DNA of 64,000 nt from Actinomycetota bacterium (GCA_013816245.1 JACDEU010000006.1:1-64000); one strand, 5' to 3'. Positions 24,155 through 33,113 are shown, counted from the first letter of the stretch. Notes: generated by a model from the letters alone, not told the origin. Translations and numbers: made by a program.

Positions 24155-26026
24155 ATGCGACGAATCGTAGCCACGGGGATCGTGGCTGCGGGGTTCCTAG
24201 GCGCCGGCGCCACGGCGCAGGCACGCCCGACGATCTATGTCGTCGAGGCTGGAAGCTCCATCGACGCGGACCGGCTGGCGCTCGGCCTCTACGTGCCGGG
24301 TGCCGGTGGGACGGTCAGCCGTGCGGCCACGATCGCCTCGCTCCGGCGGGGCGAGGTCGAGAACGCCGCGCTAGGTGGCCGGCCGAGCGGAAAGATCCTG
24401 GCCGACGTGGCCTTCGGCATGCCCGAGCTCCCGGCCGGGCCGGCGGCTCTCGTCACTCTTCCGCCGCCCGGCACCCAGCCGAATACCAAGCGCTACCTCG
24501 TGGCGATCATCGGCGCGGGTTACCACGGCATCCTCACGTCGGACTCGACACGGATCCGGGGCCTCGTGGCGGTCGCAGACATCGCGCCTACGCTCGTCGC
24601 ACTCGAAGCAGGACGTTCGCCGCCGATCCAGTCGAAGCCGGACGCCGATGTGCAGGAGAATCTGCGTCAGCTCGATACGCGGCTGACGCGCGTTCACCAC
24701 GACCGCGGTTGGGTGACAGTCGTCGTGGTGTTCACGACACTGTTGCTCGTCGCCCTTGCACCGGGCGCAGCAGTTCTCGCCGGTGCGGCGGCGATCACCG
24801 CGTCGCTGCTGCTTTCCTCCGCCGGAGCTACGCGGCTGTCGGTCGTTCTCGGCGCAATAGCCGTGCTGACGGCAGTTCTCGCGGTTGGAGGCTCGCTCCG
24901 CCGGCGTTTCGTTCCACTTGTCGTCGCCGGCTTCCTCGCAGCACTCACGGTGGTGCTCGCGGTCGATCCGGAATTGAACTCACTGGCCGTGCTCGGCGCG
25001 CGGCCCGACGGCGGCGGACGCTTCTACGGGATCGGCAACCAGGTCGAGACGTTGCTCTTGCCGCCTGTCCTCGTCGCCGGTGCGATCGCCGGCACTCGCT
25101 GGCTCGTTCCGCTCGCGGCGCTCGCGCTCGCCACGATCGGTTGGAGCAAGACCGGCGCCGATGGCGGCGGTGTTCTCGTCTTCGCCGCCGCTCTGGGCGT
25201 GCTCGGCTTACGTCTGCGCGGGCTGGCGCTCACACCGCGCCGGCTTGCCGTCGTCGCGGTCGCAGTGATCGTCGTTGCGCTCGCATTCGTCGGCCTGGAC
25301 GCTGCGCTCGGCGGCTCGTCTCACGTCACGCGCGCAGTCGGCACGGGCCCCGACTCCCTGCTCGGCGACATCGGCCACCGCCTCCATCTGTCCTGGGCAT
25401 CGGCGACCGACCACTGGTATCGCATCGTCATCTTCCTCGGCTGCCTCGCAGTCCTCGTGTTGATGGGCACGATCGGACCGCGACGGGCGACGGTCGACGC
25501 GATGCTCGCGGGCCTGGTCGTCTCGTTGCTCGTCAACGACACACCTGTAGACGTCATCGGTCTCGGGGCGCTCGGCTGCTTGGCTCTCGTCCGTTGGGAG
25601 TCAGTAGACTCGCGCGCGATGCGCCGGGGAGCCATGACCGCCGCCTTCGCGCTGGCCGTGCTGGCGCTCGCGGGCTGCGGCAAAGAGGGTGTCGCCAAGC
25701 CGTTGGCCGACACGGTCGTCGGAACCGTCCAGGTAGCTGCGCCCGGCAAGGCGATCTTCGTTGCTCAAGGCTGCGGGTCCTGCCACATGTTCAAGCTCGC
25801 AGGCCCGGACGCTCAGGGAAACATCGGCCCCGATCTCGACAAGCTCGCGACGTACGCGAAGACGGCGAACAAGCCGCTACCGCAGTTCGTCCACGACTCG
25901 ATCGTCAACCCCGACAAGTACGTCGAGAAGGGCTACCCGAAGGGCGTCATGCCGAAGTCCTACGCCGACTTGCCCACGGCCGACCTGCAGGCCCTCGTCG
26001 ACTTCCTGACGAAGCCGCAGGGCTGA
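24155..26026 (+). CDS. Multi-helix membrane protein fused in frame to cytochrome c
   Basis: 623 residues from ATG 24155, chosen because GGAGG lies at 24142-24146. A signal peptide, an extracytoplasmic domain of about 180 residues (IYVVEAGSSIDADRLALGLYVPG; perhaps alkaline-phosphatase-like) and about ten membrane helices extend to VRWESVDSRA. Without any stop the frame continues as MRRGAMTAAFALAVLALAGC, a lipoprotein signal, then a cytochrome c domain with CGSCH and an axial Met in GVMPKSY. Either a true fusion or two genes sharing a frame, with internal initiation at 25619 or 25634. The out-of-frame TAG at the junction hints that a separate stop was lost. Confidence 0.75.
   Translation: MRRIVATGIVAAGFLGAGATAQARPTIYVVEAGSSIDADRLALGLYVPGAGGTVSRAATIASLRRGEVENAALGGRPSGKILADVAFGMPELPAGPAALVTLPPPGTQPNTKRYLVAIIGAGYHGILTSDSTRIRGLVAVADIAPTLVALEAGRSPPIQSKPDADVQENLRQLDTRLTRVHHDRGWVTVVVVFTTLLLVALAPGAAVLAGAAAITASLLLSSAGATRLSVVLGAIAVLTAVLAVGGSLRRRFVPLVVAGFLAALTVVLAVDPELNSLAVLGARPDGGGRFYGIGNQVETLLLPPVLVAGAIAGTRWLVPLAALALATIGWSKTGADGGGVLVFAAALGVLGLRLRGLALTPRRLAVVAVAVIVVALAFVGLDAALGGSSHVTRAVGTGPDSLLGDIGHRLHLSWASATDHWYRIVIFLGCLAVLVLMGTIGPRRATVDAMLAGLVVSLLVNDTPVDVIGLGALGCLALVRWESVDSRAMRRGAMTAAFALAVLALAGCGKEGVAKPLADTVVGTVQVAAPGKAIFVAQGCGSCHMFKLAGPDAQGNIGPDLDKLATYAKTANKPLPQFVHDSIVNPDKYVEKGYPKGVMPKSYADLPTADLQALVDFLTKPQG
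25619..26026 (+). CDS. Cytochrome c lipoprotein (internal start within the fusion)
   Basis: Alternative reading of the 3' part of 24155-26026: 135 residues from ATG 25619 (or ATG 25634, preceded by CCGGGGAG). It has a lipobox LALAGC, then a single class-I-like cytochrome c domain with the heme motif CGSCH and a distal Met. As an independent lipoprotein it would be attached outside the membrane and carry one electron. Confidence 0.55.
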   Translation: MRRGAMTAAFALAVLALAGCGKEGVAKPLADTVVGTVQVAAPGKAIFVAQGCGSCHMFKLAGPDAQGNIGPDLDKLATYAKTANKPLPQFVHDSIVNPDKYVEKGYPKGVMPKSYADLPTADLQALVDFLTKPQG

Positions 26027-26850
26027 ACCTCCCGCAGGACTTCCCGCGCGAGCTCGACGCGGTCGCCTGCGATCTCGACCGCACGCTGATCTCCGAAGAC
26101 ACGGTCTTGCGCCCGCGCACGCGCGCTGCGATCACGCGCACGCTGGAGGCCGGCATTCATGTGATCCTCGTTACGGGGCGCATGTTCCAGTCGGTACGCC
26201 GCTACGCCCTGGAAGCGGGAATCGAGGATCCGGTCGTCTGCTACCAGGGTGCTGTCGTCGCCGACCCCACCAGCGGACGCTGGCTGCGACACGTGCCCAT
26301 TCCTCTCGAGCTGGCGCGTGAGACGATCGCCGCCCTGAACGAGGAGGGCTTCGGACTCAACTGTTACGTCGACGACGAGTTGTACGTCGCGGAGGTGACC
26401 CCTGAGGCAAAGCGGTACGCCGACTTCCAGCACCTCGAGCTCCACGCCGCGGGCAATCTGCTCGACTGGCTCGACAGGCCGCCGACGAAGCTGGTCGTCA
26501 TCGACGACCCCCAGGTGCTGGACGATCTCAAGCAGCGAATGCTCGAACGCTTCGCCGGCCGCCTCTACATCTCCAAGTCGCTGGCGTACTTCCTCGAGTT
26601 CGCCTCGCCCGAGGTCACGAAGGCTGCTGGCCTCGACTTCCTCTCGGGAGAGCTCGGCTTCACCCGCGAGCGAACGGTCGCGTTCGGCGACGGCGAGAAC
26701 GACATCGAGCTCGTCGACTGGGCGGGCTACGGCGTCGCCGTCGAGAACGCGGACGACCGCGTGAAGGCGACCGCCGACTTCATCTGCCCGCCGGTGAACG
26801 AGGAGGGAGTGGCTCAGGTGCTCGAGGCCTACCTAGACTCCCGCCAATGA
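26023..26850 (+). CDS. Cof-type HAD phosphatase
   Basis: About 275 residues. HAD motifs: DLDRT (motif I), VTGR (motif II), Lys in PEVTKAAGLDFL (motif III), GDGENDIELVDWAGYGVAVENA (motif IV, split here as GDGEND then ELVDWAG). Cof/IIB cap type. No ATG, GTG or TTG precedes motif I in frame; the only candidate is CTG 26023, which overlaps the previous stop as CTGA. It is followed by serS with an ATGA overlap. Substrate unknown, probably a sugar phosphate or nucleotide. Confidence 0.82.
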   Translation: MNLPQDFPRELDAVACDLDRTLISEDTVLRPRTRAAITRTLEAGIHVILVTGRMFQSVRRYALEAGIEDPVVCYQGAVVADPTSGRWLRHVPIPLELARETIAALNEEGFGLNCYVDDELYVAEVTPEAKRYADFQHLELHAAGNLLDWLDRPPTKLVVIDDPQVLDDLKQRMLERFAGRLYISKSLAYFLEFASPEVTKAAGLDFLSGELGFTRERTVAFGDGENDIELVDWAGYGVAVENADDRVKATADFICPPVNEEGVAQVLEAYLDSRQ

Positions 26851-28088
26851 TCGATCTCCGCGCAGCCCGAAACGACCCGGAGGGCTTCCGGGCCGCACTC
26901 GCGCGGAAAGGCGCGGCCGATCTCTTCGACGAGCTCCTGGCGGCGGATCAGGCAGTCCGTGAGATCCAGCCCCGGGTGGAAGAGCTGCGCGCGGCGCGCA
27001 AGGTCAAGGGAAAGCCGACGCCGGAGCAGCTCGCCGAACTCGAGCGGATCAAGGAGGAGCTGCAGTCGCTCGAGCAGCAACTCGCGGCCGCGGAGGCTCG
27101 CCGCAAGGAACTGCTCGGCCGTGTGCCGAATCCGCCGGACGAGGCGACGCCGGACGGCTCCACGGATGAGGATGCTGTCGAGATCCGCCGCTGGGGCGAT
27201 CCGCCGTCGTTCGACTTTCCCGTCCGCGACCATCTCGAGCTGGCGGCCGGCGGGATCGACCTCGAACGCGCCGCGAAGGTGTCCGGCTCGCGTTTCGCGT
27301 ATCGCCTCGGCGATGTCGCACTGCTCGAGCTCGCGCTCTACCGGTTCTCACTCGACCGGCTCGGGAGCCGCGGCTTCACTCCCGTGCTGCCACCCGTGCT
27401 CGTGCGTGAAGAGGCAATGCACGGAACTGGGTTTTTCCCGACTGACGAGGTGAACATCTACGCGGTCGAACGTGACGAGCTCTTCCTGGTCGGCACCTCC
27501 GAGGTTCCGCTCGCCGCCATGCACGGCGGGGAGATCCTGGATGCCGACGAGCTACCTTTGCGCTACGCCGGTTATTCGACGTGCTTCCGCCGCGAGGCGG
27601 GCGCGGCAGGCAAGGACACGCGCGGCATGTTCCGAGTACACCAGTTCGACAAGGTGGAGATGTTCGTCTTCACACGGCCCGAGTGGTCGCGCGAAGAACA
27701 CGAGCGGCTGCTAGCGATCGAGGAGGAGCTGGTGCAGGAGCTCGAGCTGCCGTATCGCGTCGTCAACGTCGCGGCCGGCGACCTGGGCGCGTCAGCCGCG
27801 AAGAAGTACGACATCGAAGCCTGGTTCCCCTCGCAAGCCCGTTACCGGGAGATCACGTCCACTTCCAATACGACGGACTATCAGTCGCGCCGCCTCGAGA
27901 TTCGCCACCGCCGCGACGAGAAGCAGCTGGAGCCGGTGCACACGCTGAACGGAACCGCGGTGACCGGCCGCGCGATGCTGGCAATCATGGAGAACTTCCA
28001 GGAAGACGACGGCAGCGTTTCCGTACCGGAAGCGCTGCACGAGCTCGGCGCGCCGCGGAAGCTCGGCGCCGAGCGCACGCGGGCCTGA
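26847..28088 (+). CDS. serS: Seryl-tRNA synthetase
   Basis: 413 residues from ATG 26847 (MIDLRAARNDPEGFRAAL). An N-terminal coiled-coil arm (about 30-100) that binds the long variable arm of tRNA-Ser, then the class II catalytic core: motif 2 in TCFRREAGAAGKDTRGMFR and HQFDKVEMF, and motif 3 in LNGTAVTGRAMLAIMEN. Full length. It overlaps the HAD gene as ATGA. Four tRNA-Ser genes lie within the next 20 kb. Confidence 0.96.
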   Translation: MIDLRAARNDPEGFRAALARKGAADLFDELLAADQAVREIQPRVEELRAARKVKGKPTPEQLAELERIKEELQSLEQQLAAAEARRKELLGRVPNPPDEATPDGSTDEDAVEIRRWGDPPSFDFPVRDHLELAAGGIDLERAAKVSGSRFAYRLGDVALLELALYRFSLDRLGSRGFTPVLPPVLVREEAMHGTGFFPTDEVNIYAVERDELFLVGTSEVPLAAMHGGEILDADELPLRYAGYSTCFRREAGAAGKDTRGMFRVHQFDKVEMFVFTRPEWSREEHERLLAIEEELVQELELPYRVVNVAAGDLGASAAKKYDIEAWFPSQARYREITSTSNTTDYQSRRLEIRHRRDEKQLEPVHTLNGTAVTGRAMLAIMENFQEDDGSVSVPEALHELGAPRKLGAERTRA

Positions 28089-28152
28089 TCGACCGGAGAG
28101 ATGGGCCGTTCGGCCCATTGCGGGGCCTCGGGACCCTTGCCATGCTCGTCCT

Positions 28153-28452
28153 ATGGTGACAGGTGTCAAATGGACAGCGCTTGGTCGCAGGATCTCCGTC
28201 ATCCTGGCGGTGGTGCTCGCGGCGTTTGCAGCCGCGACGAGCTCACCGGCGCAGCCCTTGGCACAGACGCCGGCGACAGTGCTGAAGTCATGCAGCGGAA
28301 GTTTCACGCATGCCGTCATCGGCGGCGTGGAGAAATGTCTACGCGCGGGAGAATTCTGCGTGCGTCGCTCCGACTCGCAATACCGCCGCTACGGGTACCG
28401 CTGCATTCGCTTCTACGCGAACGTCCAGCGCTATCGCCTGACGCACGCATGA
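28153..28452 (+). CDS. Small secreted four-cysteine protein
   Basis: 99 residues from ATG 28153. The signal peptide (about 12-35, ending SSPAQP) is followed by about 55 residues with four cysteines: SCSGSFTHAVIGGVEKCL, GEFCVRR, and RRYGYRCIRFY. The pattern is common in secreted proteins of this class and probably forms two disulfides. Function unknown. It overlaps the next start as ATGA. Confidence 0.7.
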   Translation: MVTGVKWTALGRRISVILAVVLAAFAAATSSPAQPLAQTPATVLKSCSGSFTHAVIGGVEKCLRAGEFCVRRSDSQYRRYGYRCIRFYANVQRYRLTHA

Positions 28453-28700
28453 GCTGGGGTTATCGCCGATCGCGGCGGATCGCGCCGGGCGTGCGGCTCA
28501 ACCTCGGCAAGCGTGGGGTCGGCATGAGCGTCGGCCCACGTCACGCGAAGATCAGCGCGAGCACGAGCGGACTGCGGGAGCTCTACTTGTCGCTGCTCGG
28601 CTCTTCTTCCGCAAGCGGCTTTAGCCCGGCGACAAAGCTACGCTGTCGTGCACGGCGGGGTGCCGGAGCGGCCGAACGGGGCAGTCTTGAAAACTGCTGA
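28449..28700 (+). CDS. DUF4236 small protein running into tRNA-Ser
   Basis: 83 residues from ATG 28449. The N-terminal half is a clear DUF4236 domain: MSWGYRRSRRIAPGVRLNLG, KRGVGMSVGPRHAKIS. The frame stays open into the tRNA-Ser(TGA) gene and stops at TGA 28698-28700, so about 16 C-terminal codons lie inside the tRNA. The natural stop may have been lost, or the overlap is tolerated. Confidence 0.7.
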   Translation: MSWGYRRSRRIAPGVRLNLGKRGVGMSVGPRHAKISASTSGLRELYLSLLGSSSASGFSPATKLRCRARRGAGAAERGSLENC

Positions 28701-28742
28701 CCGTCGCAAGGCGGTCCGTGGGTTCAAATCCCACCCCCGCCG
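28654..28742 (+). tRNA. tRNA-Ser(TGA)
   Basis: 89-nt tRNA with long variable arm. Acceptor GGCGGGG/CCCCGCC, discriminator G. Anticodon loop CTTGAAA in stem GCAGT/ACTGC gives TGA. T-arm GTGGGTTCAAATCCCAC. No encoded CCA. Confidence 0.95.
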
Positions 28743-29203
28743 CTCAACTAAGCGGAAGCCCGCTCCGAGGGCTCGACCTCGCGCCAGTGCGTCACGAATC
28801 CACAAGCAACATCGAGGTTAGCTCTCGTCACGCCCACCTAGTCGCGTCGATGCCGACGACCAGCTCGCTCGAAGATCAGGGCGAGGAAGCCCGAAAAGGC
28901 AATCCCACCCAACACGCCCCACACTCTTCTCCCCCTCTCACTTGGGAATGACCGGCCAGACAAGTACCCCCTCCTCTGACCAGCCGGGCATCCCCCGACA
29001 GCAGCTTGTTCTCCGCGTTCGCGGCGAAGAAACCTGAATACGCCAGGGCACGCTCTCGCGCGCGCCATCCTCACTTCAGTGAGCGAGGACACGAATCTGG
29101 AATCACCAGACCAGTCGGTCTGAAGTCGGTCTACCCGGCCTCGCTTCGGCGGGGCCACTTTCGTTTCGGGGGGTTGCTCCCGCCTACGCCCGGCGCCCTG
29201 ACG
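28743..29203. other. 461-base gap without a supported gene
   Basis: No frame here has family character. It contains a 6-bp hairpin CAGACC-AGTC-GGTCTG at 29107-29122 and the terminator-like hairpin at 29137-29156. Composition is normal for the genome. Nothing else seen. Confidence 0.5.
29137..29171 (+). terminator. Terminator-like hairpin, plus strand
   Basis: GGCCTCGC (29137-29144), loop TTCG, GCGGGGCC (29149-29156), one G-T pair, followed by ACTTTCGTTT. It fits an intrinsic terminator for plus-strand transcription from the tRNA-Ser region. Confidence 0.5.
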
Positions 29204-30406
29204 CTATGCGACCTCGGTCTCGCTGGGCCAGGCCAGCGTCACCACGATCCCGAGCACGAGAAGGTTGCGGATGATCATGGCCGCGACCTCGGCCCCGCCC
29301 AGGTCGTACTTCAGCGTCTCCCAGTGACGAGGGAAGACGAGCGCGGTGATCAGCAGGCGGCGGCGAGTTGTGCCGTTGCGTAGGCACCTCGGATGCTCGG
29401 CACTACAGAACCAGCGGCACGAGCCAGAGCAGGTACTGCGGCGAGAAGACCTTTCCGAAAGCGAGTGTGGCGGCGATCACGGCTGCCGAGGCCACCACGA
29501 GCGAGCCGGCGTCGCGCGAAGATCGCGCGAAACGTACCCAGAGGACGAGTAGCACGACCAACAGGATCCCGGCGCTGGCATCGCCGATCAGATCGGCGGT
29601 GTGGAACGCGAAGTCGTAGTACACCGACTGGTCTGGTAGATGAAAGCCGAAAAAGCTGTGCGCCGCGGCCAACAGCGAGCCGCCGAGACTTTCCACTTCG
29701 AGTGGCCGCAGAAACTGCGCGTCGAGACTCGCCTTGACACCGCCGGGGGAGAGGACGACGAATGGCGCGTAGGCGAACGCGACGACGGCGAGCGGGATTG
29801 CCGTTACCGCTAACGCGATACGACCGCCGGCGCGGCGTGCTGCGTAGACCGCAACGAGCGGGGGAGCACGGCCGGGTAGAGCTTCGTCGCGATCGCGATT
29901 CCGAGTAGGACGGCACCGATGCCCCAGCGGACCTGGACGAAGTAGACCAGGACACCGACCGTCAATGCGGCAGGCACGACGTCGAACCGCGTCAACGCCA
30001 CCGAGCCCAAGATCGCGATCAGTACGACCGTCGCGGCCACGGCGGCGACTCCCCGATTTGCGTCCTCCTGCTGCAGCCTCCTGACGCCGACAACCAGGGC
30101 GGCGATGGCGAGGACCATCAAGGCTTTGAAGACCAGGCGATATGCCTCAGGGGTCGAGGTGAGTACCGCCGGTGCCACGAAGAGTGGGAGCGCGCCCGGC
30201 GGATACTCGATCGAGATGTCGCGATACGGCACTGCACCGCCCGCTATGGCCTCGCCGTAATGACGGTAGAGCCCAACATCAGTGTCCTCGATCGTCACGA
30301 ACCCGACCGTGATCGCAACCTCGAGGAGCACGACGAACAGCACTGACATCGCTATCCCGAAAGCAACCGGCCGCGTGCGCGACCAGACCACGAAGCTGGT
30401 GAGCAC
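29204..30406 (-). pseudogene. GT87/DUF2029-like membrane glycosyltransferase, broken
   Basis: Family-like segments follow each other in three frames. From ATG 30406: LYRHYGEAIAGGAVPYRDIS, EYPPGALPLF and ATKLYPAVLP. Then, after a break near 29870: AGGRIALAVTAIPL, SLLAAAHSFFGFH and AFGKVFSPQYLLWLVPLVL. Then two more shifts near 29400 and 29355 to LITALVFPRHWETLKYDLGG, ending at TAG 29204. The D-x-E and YPP segments fit the mannosyltransferase-like GT87/DUF2029 family with about ten helices. Three frame breaks make it non-functional unless the assembly is wrong. Confidence 0.75.
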
Positions 30407-30416
30407 TCCGCCGCCT

Positions 30417-30743
30417 CTACTTGTCCAGCTGAATCGCGACGTCCGCCGCTTCGCCCTCTTTCTCCACGATCACGTGATCCTTCGCCTGCTCGACGACCGA
30501 TTCGATCTCGGGCATTGCGTGGCCTTTGGCCACCACGAAGCGGGTGGAGACCGCGCGAACGTGCTCGTACTCGGCGGAGGTGAGGACGACTCTCTCCGCA
30601 CACTCCGGATCGGAGCACTCGCACAGGAAGTCGTACGTCGCGTCCTTCTGGCCGAAGGTGTCGGAAATCTCACGGATGCGCTCGTTCACATCCCTGAAGA
30701 GCGCCTCGTTCATCGCGAGACGTTGTTCCTGTTCTTTCTCCAC
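30417..30743 (-). CDS. Conserved small protein with CxC-x4-C motif
   Basis: 108 residues from ATG 30743. The pattern NEALFRDVNERIREISDTFG, FLCECSDPECAERVVLTSAE, then FVVAKGHAMPEIESVVE and VIVEKEGEAADVA is one I associate with a Thermoleophilia family of unknown function. The three cysteines could bind metal. Cytoplasmic. It lies 10 bases from the start of the broken glycosyltransferase gene and follows the DnaJ-like gene. Confidence 0.65.
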   Translation of the reverse strand: MEKEQEQRLAMNEALFRDVNERIREISDTFGQKDATYDFLCECSDPECAERVVLTSAEYEHVRAVSTRFVVAKGHAMPEIESVVEQAKDHVIVEKEGEAADVAIQLDK

Positions 30744-30756
30744 GGACGAACTCTAG

Positions 30757-31539
30757 CTAGTGGACGACGTACAACACGAGCGTCGCCACGGCAACCAGCA
30801 GGAGAACGAACGCCGCATACCGGATGACACGCGGGTCGCGTGGTGGCGGGAGGACGTTGACCCGCACCAGCAGGTCGCCCGGGATCGATCCAGCGCCGGC
30901 GTCATTGCCGTCGCCTCCCACCCGGAGCTGGGCGCCGTCCTCGACGCCCGGTGGGACAAGAAGACGGATCCGGCGCTCCGCGGAAACGGTGCCGTCGCCT
31001 CCACACTGCGAGCACGCCTCAGCAACACATGCGGGGCACGGCTCTATCTGCAGCAGGTTCGCGACGTCGAGGTGCGAGATCGTGCGCTTCCGGCCGGTGC
31101 CGCCGCAGGAATCGCACTCGGGATCGGGCATTCCGACCGAGCCGCCCCCCATGCAGGCCTTGCAGCGCACCGCGGCTTCGTAGTGGACGATCCGCCGCGT
31201 CCCCTCCACGGCCTCGAACTTCCGTAGCTCGATCGCGAGGTGGACATTCTCACCGCGGGCCGCGGCCGCCGGGCGGGCCTCCCAGAGCGCGTCGTCGAAG
31301 CCCTGGTTACCGCGGCCGCGGTAGCCGTAACGGTCGTAGAGCAAACGGGCCTCGCGCTTGGAGAGAACGGCATAGGCCTCGGCCAGCTCGCGGAACCTGG
31401 CCTCGGCATCGGGAGCGTCGGCGACGTCGGGATGCCACTCGCGGGCCAGGCCGTGGAAGGCGCGCTTGATCGCGTCCTCGTCCGCGTCTCGCGGCAGGCC
31501 CAGGACCTCGTAGTAGTCCCTTTTCGCAACCACGGCCAT
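30757..31539 (-). CDS. DnaJ-like co-chaperone with C-terminal membrane anchor
   Basis: 260 residues from ATG 31539. J domain (about 7-72) with HPD at 36-38. The zinc region has CKACMGGG, CDSCGGTG, CPAC followed by VAEA, and CSQCGGDG, so the third of four CxxCxGxG repeats has lost its GxG. A shortened substrate-binding domain (RIRLLVPPGVEDGAQLRV) follows, then a hydrophobic C-terminal helix (YAAFVLLLVAVATLVLYVV). Shorter than normal DnaJ (about 375) and apparently tail-anchored. Probably recruits DnaK to the membrane. Confidence 0.8.
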   Translation of the reverse strand: MAVVAKRDYYEVLGLPRDADEDAIKRAFHGLAREWHPDVADAPDAEARFRELAEAYAVLSKREARLLYDRYGYRGRGNQGFDDALWEARPAAAARGENVHLAIELRKFEAVEGTRRIVHYEAAVRCKACMGGGSVGMPDPECDSCGGTGRKRTISHLDVANLLQIEPCPACVAEACSQCGGDGTVSAERRIRLLVPPGVEDGAQLRVGGDGNDAGAGSIPGDLLVRVNVLPPPRDPRVIRYAAFVLLLVAVATLVLYVVH

Positions 31540-31602
31540 CCTGGGATTCTGTCTTACCGCGCAGACGCCGCAACCATTCCGCCCGCGGCGAGTTGTTGAG
31601 GT

Positions 31603-32003
31603 ATGCGGGCTGTGGCGGGAATGGCGGTATTGCTGGGGGCCGGTCTCCTGGGCGGAGACGCCCTGGCCGACGCGGTGCCCGTGCCCATTTCCGTGCCGAG
31701 CGTGACCGTGCCGGCTCCGCCGGCCGTGCCGCTGCCCGCGATCCCGAAGCTCCCCGCCCCGGTCCAGCCTGCTCCGGCTCCCGGCAGGCCGCGACGCCGG
31801 CTTCCATCGTGCCTTCCCCGGTCACCGCGGCCTCCTCGACGGTGGGCTCGATCCTCGGCAGCTCGACCGGGCAGTCCTCATCGCTGCCACGCACGGCATT
31901 CGCCGGCTCGAGTTCGGATCTCCTCGCCCGCCACCGGGTGGAGATTGCCGGGCTGGGCGCAGCGGCGTTCCTCGCGGTCGTGATCGCCTTTCTCGTCGGC
32001 TGA
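31603..32003 (+). pseudogene. Secreted Pro/Val-rich anchored protein, frameshifted
   Basis: The first frame from ATG 31603 has a signal peptide (MRAVAGMAVLLGAGLLGG) and a proline/valine-rich stretch to about 31785. The rest of the protein (TPASIVPSPVTAASSTVGS, then a C-terminal helix AGLGAAAFLAVVIAFLVG) is in another frame ending at 32003. Together they make a typical small surface protein with a C-terminal membrane anchor. One base change in the GGCTCCCGGCAGG region would restore it. Confidence 0.55.
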
Positions 32004-32022
32004 ACCGCTTCGCCGGGAATCG

Positions 32023-32052
32023 GAAGGGCGGGCAACCCCGCCCTTCTTCATT
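32023..32052. terminator. Bidirectional intrinsic terminator
   Basis: GAAGGGCGGG (32023-32032), loop CAAC, CCCGCCCTTC (32037-32046), ten perfect pairs, followed by TTCATTCC. It lies between convergent genes ending at 32003 and 32055. Confidence 0.75.
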
Positions 32053-32054
32053 CC

Positions 32055-33095
32055 TTAGGCGCCCCACCAAAAGCTGGCGGCGATGACGACGTACAGGCCG
32101 ATCAGGATTGCGCCTTCCTCCCAGGTGCTCTCGCCGTCGTAGACGACGAGCGCGGCGATGCCGGCGGCCATCAGCAGCGCGATCGCGAGCAGCGTCGGGA
32201 AGGCGAGCGTCAGCGTCGTGGCGAAGAAAAGGCTCGCGAAAACGAGGACCGGTGTCAGGAACAGCGCGATCTGCAGCGAAGAATTGACGATCACGGAGAC
32301 AGCGAACTCGGCTCTGTTCCGCATGGCGAACTGGACGCCCACGACGTTTTCCACGGCGTTGCCTGCGATCGCCACGACGACCAGCCCCGCGAAGGCCTCG
32401 CTCATGCCGAGCGTCTCCGTCGCCGGACGCAGCGCGCTGACGAACCAGTCGCTCACGAATGCGGCGGCGATCCCCGCTGACGCGAGCACGACCACCGTCG
32501 TCAGCAGAGTCCAACGGGCAGGCTCGACACTTGCGGACTCCCCACCCGCAAGGAAGTAGGGCAGCGTCAGGAAGAACAGCACGAGTAGCACGCCCGCGCA
32601 GATGAGGCTGAGGGACTTCGAATGTGTAGCGGCGGGCGCGTGAAACGCGTTCGCCAGCGTTGGCAGCGCCAGAATCGCCGCCGCCATTGCGGTCAGCGTC
32701 GCGATCATCCGTGCTCGTGGCGAGTCGAACTTCTGCGTCCCGTGGCGCAGCCCGCCGGCGACGAAAGCAATTCCGAGCACGAGCACACTGTTGGCGATGA
32801 TCGACCCGACGAGCGCCGCCTGCACGACGCGGATCAATCCTTCCCGGATCGCGAAGAGCGCGATGAACAACTCCGGCAGATTCCCGAGCGCGCTCTGGAT
32901 CACGCTCGCCACGGATGAGCCCACGCGGCTGCCGAGCTGCTCGGTCGCGCCGCCGACGAGCCGGGCGAGAACCGCGATCGCGAACGCGGCCAGCGCAAAC
33001 GTCAGCACGGGCGTGGCAGCGGCGAAGTGGGCCACACCCGCGACGGCAAGAAGCACCCCCGCCACGGCGAGCTCGATCACGTCCCGGCGCGTCAC
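32055..33095 (-). CDS. Ca2+/H+ antiporter (CaCA family)
   Basis: 346 residues from GTG 33095 (GTG 33080 possible); the longer frame upstream is not family-like. About eleven helices with the two conserved alpha repeats: SVASVIQSALGNLPELFIAL and AIAGNAVENVVGVQFAM, each with the acidic GN-x-x-E ion site, and VIVNSSLQIALFLTPVLV in the second half. This is the ChaA/Cax plan for exporting Ca2+ in exchange for protons. It is divergent from the flavin reductase gene, with 18 bases between. Confidence 0.85.
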   Translation of the reverse strand: MTRRDVIELAVAGVLLAVAGVAHFAAATPVLTFALAAFAIAVLARLVGGATEQLGSRVGSSVASVIQSALGNLPELFIALFAIREGLIRVVQAALVGSIIANSVLVLGIAFVAGGLRHGTQKFDSPRARMIATLTAMAAAILALPTLANAFHAPAATHSKSLSLICAGVLLVLFFLTLPYFLAGGESASVEPARWTLLTTVVVLASAGIAAAFVSDWFVSALRPATETLGMSEAFAGLVVVAIAGNAVENVVGVQFAMRNRAEFAVSVIVNSSLQIALFLTPVLVFASLFFATTLTLAFPTLLAIALLMAAGIAALVVYDGESTWEEGAILIGLYVVIAASFWWGA

Positions 33096-33113
33096 GTCCC
33101 TATCATCGACCCC

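Noticed and set aside
24709-26022. Upstream part of a 713-residue frame leading into the HAD gene
   Set aside because: Arginine- and serine-rich noise opposite the real membrane-protein/cytochrome frame; only the part from about 26023 is family-like.
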